This document shows, piece by piece, positions 42,900 to 54,800 of a stretch of DNA of 64,000 nucleotides (the first letter of the stretch is position 1; each line of letters begins with the position of its first letter). The position numbers and the translations under genes are program-made. This DNA comes from Ptychodera flava (taxonomy: Eukaryota; Hemichordata; Enteropneusta; Ptychoderidae): positions 4,269,501 through 4,333,500 of the forward strand of contig NC_091933.1 of the NCBI RefSeq assembly GCF_041260155.1. The letters run 5' to 3'. Under the pieces are notes generated by a model, which made no database searches, had not been told where the DNA came from, and was given only the letters and a program-made list of their open reading frames with translations.

Positions 42900-45800
42900 G
42901 TTTGTGGTATATTTTGACTATCACGCTTTCGTGACAGCACGCCCATTCTCGATGTATTCTGTCCTGTCATTCTGAGGCATGTGTACAGTGCAGTGGCCTA
43001 GCCTCAGTCGGCGATCTCTAGAACTTTCTTTACTTTCTTAAAGTAAACGTGCTGATATATCGTTAATTGTTTATTTTAGAATAAGTAAAACTGGAACCCT
43101 AAATCGTGTGATGTAAATGCTGTACCGTTCACAAGTTTTCTTCCCTTCACATGTTCATAAATGCATGATGACATCATCACCACATTAAAATAAATGTTAA
43201 AGAGCACAGGTACTAGGTAACACCTCGATAACAATCTTGAACCAACAATTGAATCTGCCAGTTTATATTCTAGGAAAAAATTTCTTCAATATAATTAGAT
43301 GGAAGCTGTGAATTTCCATTCGTCTGTTTTATTCGTGGGGTGCGAGGTCACCCTTTATTGGTAATTACTATGCAACCATTGCAGTGAATTGTCTGATTGG
43401 TTTTGACACCAGACATTACCTTCAATATCACATATTGAACAGATGTGGTTTAGTTTTGGATCGTGGAATCCAACCCACATAATGCATTGTTCTTTAAGTC
43501 ACATCAATCTGTAATAATCTCAACCGCACTCAGTGGTTGTTCGTAACACACATCCACACCACAACTCTGTGTTACAGTATGTACGTGTTCAGAATGAATG
43601 AATGAATGAATGGTTTCGTCATATTTCTCTTTGATTGACCTTGTTATGTATCTGATCCCCATGGATAGGAAGTTTCATGATTTACAAATGCTGATTGACC
43701 GTTGTTACCAAATTGCATATACATGTACATGTTCAAGTCATACACCGAGATTTCACACCAAAGTCATAGGTCATCTGCACAGTGGGATCATATCAAAAGG
43801 ATGCGTTGTTTGAATACTATTGTTTAGCAGTTGCCTACCTCTTTCAACAAACAGATGACTTGTAGATTTCATCTGTTTTTTAAAAAAGTATACTCTGAAA
43901 GTGGTTAATCACATACAAGTATTCAAAGTGAAGGGACAGTCAGACATACATGTAATTCGGGAACAAGGGGACTACATGGGCCGGGTTCATGGTCACTTTA
44001 CTTGGAATTTCTTTGTTTAATGATTCTTCATCCCACACTATTTTTTCCCAAAACTACTTCATGCCAGCACATTTTACGAAGGGCATCATCCAAAACCACT
44101 TTGTTCCATGTCACTTCGTCCAAAATCACTCTGTCCCAGGGCCTTATTATTCAAAATTGCTTCATTTACCACTTCATACCAAATCGTTTCATTTATGTTC
44201 CAGCTGATCATATGGCTAAGATCTACTTTTAGATCGTAGAGCTGTAAATTTCGTGCCATTAATCCCAATGATGTCATGCAACTTTTGTTGAAACCTGTTC
44301 AGAAAACCAAAATTGAGTTATTACAAGTGTACTCATGTATGACCTCCATGTCTTGCAGTAAGTACACTTTATAGGCAGCCTTTGAAATAAAACATGTTTA
44401 TGTGAAAGATACTTAATCCTTACTCTGGCAAATCTGAGGTTTTCAATTGAACATAGTGCACATTTATATTGATTTTTAGTGATGTTTAAACCAGAACCTG
44501 CAACAAGTTGTATAATGGTAGGGATTTTAGGTCACGTGACATTTGTGTTGAACGTACGCGTTCGGTGCAGGTCTAGTCCGAACTTTCGTGTTAATTCTTA
44601 AATAGACCAAATAATCAGAGAAAATGAAACTGTTGTGTTGAAGATTAATATTTTAACTTCATTTTGGGAAATTTTCACTTTTGTACTACGATAAATGGCA
44701 AAACAGCACGACTACAAACTCACGCGTACCGGCGATTTTGGCGTCCATTATGAGCGTTGTGCCGTGACCTCAAATGTCCCGCGAAGGAGATCGAATATAT
44801 ACCTCTTTGATAGGCTCTCCGCATGACTTATTCTGATCGCATCACTAATTTTTAGGGTTGGTACGAAAGTAGAGATCATGGGCTCCATATTGAGGGGGCG
44901 AACGTTAAAATCGGCCGAGAAAAACTCAATCTGTGATCAAACTTTGTGTTTCGTTTGTGTTTTTTTGAAAGAAAATCTTGATTTCCTTAAACGTTCGGCC
45001 CCAAAATTAATTTTATGATAAATATTAATTGTAATTCTGCAATAATTACGAGTCTGACGATGCGAAAAATGATGCTTAAGGCCCTTTTTAGCGAGTATGG
45101 TTTCACCCGAACTTTACATCCGGGCACTCCCAGGAATCACATACAAGTAATCGGCGCAATTCGCCGCATGTTCTGTGTCAGGAGGTCTAAGCTGAGTTCC
45201 AACGTTCATGATTTTGCAGCTTGATTTGTCTGATTTCTTATCTAACGCAAGGATCTAGAGAAATATACTTTACCCTTTCAAACGTTATCTTGTTCGAAGT
45301 AGTTTGACTTCCGAGTGATATTTTTCGATAGACACTGAGAAGTTGTCAAGCCAGCACCGTGACTGCACTGCAGTGTACAACTGTAGGCATACGCACGTGT
45401 ACCACACTTTGCCGATACTATACTGAAATTTTAGTTTCGATCTTTAGTTCCGAGAAGGGGACTATTTTGGTTTTCTCTGAAGAACAAGGCCATAGATCAT
45501 TAATTTGTTCTTTCCTCATTGATGGTGTCCCTGACTTTGGAAAAGTTGTATTTATACTGGTTTGTATTTCGGACCGCTGACTTCGACATGTTCGAGGGTC
45601 TATGTTATTTCGGGGGCAGCTTAACTTTACATCCAGTTAAATGCAGTTGTTCATTCTATAAATGCGTGTTGCTGTTTACGGCATTGACAAAGGGTTGAGA
45701 ACGAAGTTTTTTTGACTTTTGGAAAAGTTCTTGTAATTGTTTTAACTTAAAATCTACATTAATCAGACATATTTCATAATCATTTAATAACAGTTGTAAT

Positions 45801-48800
45801 CACACAAAAAATTTTAAAAAAATTTCGAAGTTCAAATTAAAAAAAATCTAAAAGAATTTTTTGTTAAATTCAAATCAAGTTCTAAAATGTCACAGGTATC
45901 ATTTGATTGTTTACAGGTATTGTTGTTTATTTGTTTACCTTGTAAATATAAGTCTAAATAACTGTTTTCATATATGCAAAGTAAATATGATGGAATATGA
46001 TTATCATATTTCTGTTGATGTTCACATTTGCATACAGCGATCAATGTCACAGGTATCATTTGATTTTTTACAGGTATTGTTTATTTGTTTACCTTGTAAA
46101 CAGCATTCTAAATAACCTTTTTCATTTATAAAAATTAAAAACCATTGAACATTTCGTCAGCAATATCCACAAAAAATTTCATCAATTTTCAATAAGAAAT
46201 GCTTGAGTTATTGCAAAAAGCACAAGAAATTGCAATTCTAGTTTTCTCAAACAATGTTCAAAATGGGGTCACCTGGTGGTTATGATAACTACAGGTGTCT
46301 ACCATGGCATAATTTCTAAATGGGAAGAAGTTTTTTATCAATTCAACAGGACATATCTCTGCATGTACTGAACCGATTTTCATCAAACAAAATGCAATCA
46401 ATTGGTCTTGAAGAGAGCTTTCTTTTGATATATAATTTATTATTATTGTAGCTGTCTATCACAGGGTTCTCAAAAATTTTTGAAGTAGGCGGAAAATTCA
46501 GAAAAGTAGGCGGTTAGCTAATGTGTGCAACCAGGTTCCCTGGGCGGGGGGGGGGGGGGGGGGGGAGATAGTTCTAAGCAATTTCAAGCATTCTTATACA
46601 GTGTGAAGGCTATTCCAACATACACACAGGAGGGAGGGTTTCAAGGAGGGGGTCCCCTCCCTGAAAGCAAGAAATTTTTAAAATTTGAAGACATTTTGGA
46701 ATAATTTTATGCATTATTGTACTGTATGAAAAACCATTTCAGCATGAGAGTGTTAAGGATTATTTTTAAATTTGAAGACATTTCTGAGCAATTTCATGCA
46801 TTCTTATACAGTGTATAAAAGGCTATTTCAACATACACAAAGGGGGAGGATTTCAGGGAAGGGGGTGGGCAAGAAATTTTTAAATTTTGAAGACATTTTG
46901 GAGTAATTTTATGCATTCTTGTACAGTATTAATTAAAGACCGTTTCAGCATACAGAATAATCATTATCATTGCCAATTACAACATGTTTTCAAGGGATAA
47001 AGTTTTAAAAAAGTCAGAAAAATTAATTTGATATCACTTGGGCCTGTCAACTACATTCAGTTGACAAGGATAATAGCAAAATTTCACCAGACTGTTGTGT
47101 AGAATTATGTTTAGCTCATGACTTGAACAAACATTTTGAAATACATCATAGAATGGGGCCTAGGGTTTTCACAACCCAGGTAACGATCCGCTAGAATCCT
47201 GACCAGCCTGGCTGTACAAAGTGTTTTACTGATTTAAATAAACTTGATTGAAGATACAGTAAAATCAAAGAGTTTATTCAATTCAATGAATTATAGGAAC
47301 ACAATTTTCAGTGATTTTAATTCACTGTACTAATTTCACAATAAAATGAATCCGCGAGCTGATTATTGATTTTTTTGCTGATGTTGAATATAATTGAAAA
47401 AGAGAGCTAAATTTCAGTGTTCATGTTTGATAAAACCTCAAACTATAACGACACTGAACGCCAGCCTGTACTACACTGGTAGTCAATTGTAACGTAGTAC
47501 ACACAATGCAATATCGGTCGACCTGAAATCTGACACTGTGATCGACGTAGCGTTTCAAAAGTACGAAAAGTGAGACCAAGTAATTTTTGTTTATTTAGAT
47601 TTGACCTAAACCTCCCATAACCAACAGACAAAGTCACAAAATCAAAGTTTCAAGCGTCGACTTTCTCTTCCGCGATGCACACAACCACAGCCCCTCCACA
47701 AAGCGCGATGTCGATCGACTTGAGTTGAATATTGACATCGTGATCGACCATGGATAGATTGACGTGGCGTTTCGAAAGTATGAACAGAGACTCAGTAACT
47801 TGTGGTCGTTTTAGATTTGATCAAAAACCTACCAAACCCATCAGACTAGGCCCTACTCTTACGCAGAAAACCAAAGCTCTCAAGCGTCGACTTTCTCTTC
47901 CGCGTTTGAGCGAAACAAAAGTCGGCTTCATTCGGAAATGGTCGGCTATTCGCGGGCATAATAGTCCAATTTTCGGCTATACCCGATGTCAACGTCGGAA
48001 TAATTCGGGCTGTGATCGGGCGAGCGAGGTTGACCTCGAGAGCGATGCCCAGTGTATAGTAAAACACATTCGCTGATCGCGGTACTACAGTGATAGCAAC
48101 AAGTTCACCGCGTAAATTGCCAAACTACATATAGCCACATCGGCACTTCTGAAATATTATCTGCGGCTTGCAAGACCACCAAAAAAATCTAATTATTGTT
48201 ATCAAAACCAGAATTCCGGGCCAGAGAGCGAAACAGTGCTGTAAAGTAGCCGGCCAAAATACGAAAGTAGCCGGTCAATTTGGCCGGCATCCGGCTAAAA
48301 ATGAACACGCTGCTATCAATTTCATGTAAAATCCCTAATAATGGCATTTTAGATGAAGTAAAATGTTGGATAAAGTTGTATTTGATTAGGGACATGTAGG
48401 GTTTTGAAAAGTTGATTTGTATGAAGCTGTTTATACCAGAGTATACTGTTTTGTCACATAATAATTTTGCAGGAATTCCCCTGTTATAGGACAGTTTTCC
48501 ATTTAAGCTCTAGCTTTATGAATCTGTTCTTCACTTTTCCCAGACTCAAGGTTACAATTTGAAGATACCAGCAGTGTCTCATTCATCATGCTATGAAAGT
48601 TCTCTTGAAGAATTGAGTTTTTAGTGTTCTTCTACAATGACAGTTTATGACGACTCCATATTTGACATAATTATCATTGTTTCATTCTTCAGCCCTTATC
48701 CAAATACATACATTTATAATTTGTGATATTATATTGCTATGCATTCCATACATGTATGTCTGTGACACAGGCCTGTTAAGTTCTGTTGTCATGCTGTAAT

Positions 48801-51800
48801 GTTATTCCAAACAACATCAAAGTTTTCATGGAAAATGTGTAGGTTGAAATAAGGGAAGAAATTTTTTTTGATAATCATAGACAGTTTTGGTTGCTGACAC
48901 TAGATGTGGCAACTTTCTCAACATACACTGACTGTACAGAGTCACAACTGACCCAGTCAGTCACTTCCTCTTGGTCATATTACTGTAATTATGATATGCC
49001 AAAGGTTACATTGTGTCAGTGAACAGTACTTATGTATTGCAATATGGAGAAGAATATAATCCTTGGTGCACTTCTGCATAATTCATTATTCTGTATTTCA
49101 GATGTTGACCACAATTTTTAGTCTTCTGTAAGGTCAAGGGGCATGGTAAGGTCAGCCAACTTTCATTGAATTCAGGGATAGGTTAGTACCCTTAGCACAT
49201 GTTGGCACCAGGGGGTCTCTACATTCTCTGCTCTTGTCACATTACCAGTAGGGGTTTAAATTGAGGATCAGGGCATGTCAACCTGCTCACCAAGTGTCTT
49301 CATTGTACAGATTGTTAATGGGACATATTTTCCATCATTGGTCTGTGAGAGGAAGGGAGAGGATTCAAATCTCACTTTTCAGTGCATGTGCTGTTAATGA
49401 ATAAAAAGTGAATATTAGTGATCATTATTCTATTGAATACGGAGATAGCCACAACACAGTTACCACAATATAAACTTGTTGCCCCCCAGTTGAGCATGCA
49501 AGAATAGTGTAAACATCGAGTTTCATCAAAAATTCATGTCATGTCAATGAGAGACAATAGAGAGTGGCCATTTTGTAGCTCCGCTGTCAGCGACGCGGAG
49601 CTTATCAAATAGGTTGATTTTCCGTCGTCGTCCGTCGCCGTCCGTCGTCCGTCAACAATTGCCTTCTCCTCTGAAACCGCAAGTCCAATTACTTTGAAAT
49701 TTTATATGCAGTTCACTTGGGGTGACCTCACTTAAGTTTGTTGAAATCGTGGTGAAATTTGCATATTTGTATTTTTGGGGCATTTTTTTTTGAGTTTTTG
49801 GTAAAAAATCTTCTCTGAAACGCTTGTCCGATTGCTTTGAAATTTGATATGCAGTTTACTTAGGGTGACTTCAGTCAGATTTGTTCAAATCGTGGTGAAA
49901 TTAAATTATAAATGTTCTGAGACCTGCCTTGCATACACAACAGCGGCAGTAACCAAAACTCTGCTTTCAATAAAGTCAAACTTGAATATGTGGTTTGTTT
50001 GGTAACTTATGTCTTCTCCTCATCAAGTTCTGGTCCAAATGCTAAATACTTGGTTTGTTGGTTAGTTGGTGGGGATAATTTAATTCAGAATTGATCACAT
50101 TGTGGCAGAATCACAAATTCACTGCTCCCACTCCACCCACCTTAACAGTTTAGCTTAACTTCAAGAGAACTTTACAGTGTATATTTATTTTTAAAGAAGT
50201 CTTTGTCAGAAAAAAAAAAGCGTATTGATTCAACCAAGATTTGGCACCAAAATGTGCATGAACAAGAAGCTGAACTATGAAACGATTACACAAAATATTT
50301 TTAATTTTTCTATACAATTGACAAGCATGTTCTGCTATGTAATGCAATCAATGGTTAGGCTACCCGATAGGCTTGATTAGTTCATTGTTACATTACTCGA
50401 TTTTAGCACAATTTGCTCCATATAGCACTTAGTTATCGGCACATGCTGTATGTCGCAAATTATACCCAAATCTCATGTATACCTGCCTGCAGCAGGGGTC
50501 ATTCCCTACATATTCTTTCATGTTTGAACAATGTATTGTAATCTTAGAAGATTTTATAATATATTTTGAAAGGTTTATACATGTTTGTGCTGCTCTTCAT
50601 CATCAGCCTTTTAAAATCTTGTGTGCACTCTTAAAGTCTAGGTCTATGAATAGAAATTTTACATTAAACGTTCTACTAAATGCAATAAAGCCAGAAATGT
50701 ATATCTTTACGAGGCATTTATCACATCTTGTCAGTTGGTTTGTTACATATAGTTGATTAATTGTTTCCTGTTGTACAGTACATGTGCATGGATATTTGAA
50801 ATGAAATAACCAATAATTGTCACTCAAACAAACGGTACATTTTACATTAGAGCTGAACTGTAGAAGTATTATTCCACTCATAATTCCCTTTGTTATCAGA
50901 AAAAATTGCATGAACTGTAAGGTAAGAGGATATGTTTAATTATGCGAATTAGACGTGGCGAGGCAGTCACAGAGCTTCATTCCCAATGAAACAAAATCAA
51001 ACATGTACTTTGCGAGTTCTATTGATATGAATGCATCATTTTCCGTGTATGTTGTGCTTTCAGTGCATACTGTATGTTACATACTTGTCTGTAAAAGCCA
51101 TATTCCAATATTGACTCCAGCATTCTCATTTTTCACAGTAATTTGTTGAGATGAATTTACCCAGTGGCAGTACTAAAGCAATGATTCGGACGACAGACTG
51201 ATTAGGGCAACCTATCGGATTTTCATAAATTTCAGAGATTTTACTTCTGCTTCTGAACAAATGGCTGAAAAAATAATGCAAAATACTGTATCTCCTGTTG
51301 TTCAAGGTTTATACATCAAGCTTGAACATTTTCATTTTGTAGATTACATTTCGTGCTGTTTTTTTGGGGAAGCATCAGAGTACAGTTTGTAGAGATTGCA
51401 GCTATTACTAGCAATTAGTCTCAATTTCGTTCATTTTGTTTCAATTCTGAACAAGTAAATGTCGTATATTGAGAATGTAGAATACATGAGGGATATGCAA
51501 TTTACCACAAAAGTATAACCTGTACAACTAATATTTCATAAATTTATAATGCTTCACTTAAGTTATCTTATCAAAGGCTTTACAGAATTATGCAGTGAAC
51601 TTATCTAAAATGGTATAAGCATAAAAAAAGCTTTTCTTATAAACCAATTTCCTGTTGCCTAACACTGTACTTTGTTAGAGGCATGGAGGAAGAAGGCAAT
51701 AGATTGATGCTTGTTTATCCCTTTTCCTGCCAAGTCCATATTTCACCATCAGGTCAAGATGGTTAAAATTAATGAAACACAACATATTCCATATGGTGTA

Positions 51801-54800
51801 TTTTAACATAATACTGTACATTTGAAAGCTGTTGAAAATCATAAATACTGTAAACTTGATTTTTTTGGACTAAAGATGCTGTAACAGATCAAGCCAAGTG
51901 GGTGAAAATACGTCATGTTTTGGCTCAATACCGCTTTTTACTGACTTAGCTGATGGGGAAGTGATACTGTCTGGCAGGAAAAGGGCTAGACAGTGTTGTT
52001 CAGGCTTCTTCTGTGTCAAGTTAACAATAAAATATAAAATACAAAAATCTCAAAAAATGGTATTTTTCTGGTCATGGTAGATTTTGATTATTATGTTAAT
52101 ATCTTCTTACAAAGCCTGTTTGCATATCATCTATTCATTACTCAACATTTAGCATGTTAAACAAGACTGAAATTTACTATATTACACCTGGAATACTTGT
52201 GTGAAGGGACACGCCTCCAGTAATTGAAATTATCACCTGTCTTTGTATAAAATGCCAAGTTTCAAATTTTATTTGAATGAGTTATTGTTCTGTAATGTCA
52301 TCATACATGTATGTATACCACTGAATCTTCCTATGAAATAGTTGACTCAGCAGTGAGGAAATAAACCAAAAATCTGTATACCTTAGTAATTCATGTACTA
52401 CAAGTTGTTACATGTGTACTTTCCTACATCTACATGTATGCAGATGAAGTCTGATACCACAGCTTCAATCCCCTGTGTCGCTTTGTCCGCTGTTCACCAT
52501 TTAAACTACCACTCAGACAAGCCAAAAAGTGATTTCTGTCCTAGCCCTTATACTGCAAGCCCTAGCGCTAACACTGCCAAGCAGTGCCAAATCACTCACT
52601 CAAAATGACAGCAATTTTCAGGTTGCTCACTGCAAAGAAGCTGGCATTCTAGGTATATCATCCTGCCAAGTTAATGAGATTCAGTACAATTGAGACATGA
52701 CAAACACCATGTCTTGGTGAACTGTTTGGCATTGCATAGACTGCCAATCTTGGCACCAGTAAGTTATGCTCTTGTATCTTACGCATGCAAAGTCAGTGAA
52801 AATAGGTTTTGGTTCAAGACCAGTTTTTATTGACTGGGCAGGGGCAAGTCAAGTACTGATATTCTATCAAGCGGGCAAAACTGAATTTTTAATGCATTTA
52901 GACATATCACATCTGCAGTGTGACACTGTATCATGAGAATACTTGATTAGGTATTAATGGAAGTGCTTTTCTCATGAGTTGTGATATCTTTTCAGTTTAT
53001 GAATTATCAAAAATTTCCTGGTGCTGGCCCAATTCCAATGTTAATTCCAATCATATGACATTATTCTCTATCCCATCAAGAACTCTTCTTGCCAGTTGCA
53101 TGTCAGACAGCGTAGTGAGTTGGATAGAGCTGTCATTTTCTGATTTTGTGCTTTCCTCTTCTTTTCTCATAGGAATGTGTCCTCAGTGGAATTCTGTCCG
53201 TAAGTGGTCGCAGAGTGCTACATATGGATAAAAATAAGTACTATGGCGGAGAGAGTGCTTCACTTACTCCCCTTGAAGATGTAAGTTATCCACATACATG
53301 CTGTGCATGGTTCTGTTGTACATATCATGTATGTATCAATCATGTCAGAGTGATATTGGTGGATGCTGCTGATTTTGAAATCGGATTATCAACAACAGGC
53401 CTACAAATCTGATAACAATGTTCAGTGACCAAGTGACAAGTATACCACAGAACAGCAGTTTGTGCTGTGTAGTCATTTTCTTGCTTGAAGAGAATAAGTA
53501 AATTGCACCTTCACAACATTTTTACAAAAGGTTATGTCATCATCTGGTGCTTGAAGTGATGTGTGATGTAATGGCATTCATTTATTCAAGTTTTGACTTA
53601 CATTTTAAGTACACAAATTGAATGATAAAACACTGGATAACATGTATATACCCTGTATGGTACACTATGAGAAAATCATCCATTATCATTTACCCATTCC
53701 CATTTTCAGTTGTATGAAAAGTTTGGCTTAAAAGGAGCAATGGCAGAAGGTTTGGGCCGTGGACGTGACTGGAATGTAGATCTTATTCCTAAATTTCTAA
53801 TGGCAAATGGTAAGTTGCTTTTGCCCTACCATGTTGCCAGTGTGCCCTCCAGCATTGAAGATTTCTGAACTCCATGTTTGGTCAGATTTTTAATATCTTG
53901 AAATTTCTATGAGTCAACTCCGAACTTGCACACATATCTTAAAGTTTTTCAACTTAAAGAGAACTCGCAATAGTATAGTGGCATATCATATTATGTTATA
54001 ACACATGCTGCTGCAGGTGACGCAAGTACAGTCATCATAAGTAATCATAACCTCGTGTGTTTTCACTTCCTGATACTGTTGTGTTATCTCTATACCTGTT
54101 CAAAACCATATTGTAACACTGCCATTGCACTTTCTGTCCGCAGGTCAACTTGTGAAATTGCTGATTCATAGTGGTGTAACTAGGTATTTGGAATTCAAAT
54201 CTGTAGAGGGTAGTTATGTTTTTAAATCAGGCGGTAAGATTCACAAGGTACCCAGTGATGAAAAGGAAGCAATGACTACAGGTAAATGTGAAGTCTTTAA
54301 TCTGTCCATTTTCCATTGCTGGTGCCCTTGGAATGTCTGTTTACAGGCTACATCGACTTTACAAGTTGGTAATATGAGCTCAGCACATGGCCTCTGCATC
54401 AGTGTTTTGTGCATATATGCCAAGTTGGATTGATTTATTCTTACTGTGTCATTGGTTGAGTGAGTGTATTTTTGTCTGACCAATACTCATTTGTCATTTG
54501 CTTCCCCATGCCTAATGCATGCTTGCATGCAAGTTTGATGAATGAGACGTGGTGTTCTGTAGATTCAGAACAATCCGGAAGGCAGATGACACACTTCAAA
54601 GTGGATGGGGTTTTGTGTACTCTCTATCGATCACAAATATTTGACAAGAGACCCAAGCTTGATTTTATGTGATTATTTTTTACTATTAATACGTCGCAAT
54701 ACAGTAATTGTGCAATAAAGTTAGAGGTACGGCAGAGAGAAGACAACATATAAACATAAACATGTTTGGCACAACATTTAATGTGAATGAATGAGGACTT

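Larger units (their letters stand above)
42900..53172 (+). other. GDI: GDI intron 1 (10.3 kb)
   Basis: No exon with GDI similarity inside. It contains the diverged CCAAAAC repeat (44.0 kb), a CpG-rich block (44.5-45.6 kb), local duplications (45.9-46.9 kb and 47.5-47.9 kb) and a GTCCG-rich repeat (49.6-49.9 kb). The stretches 50.0-53.1 kb and 48.4-49.5 kb are ordinary AT-rich intron. Confidence 0.85.

Noticed and set aside
45015..45224. 69-codon frame in GDI intron 1
   Set aside because: No domain, no splice context linking it to GDI; more likely part of a CpG-rich non-coding block.
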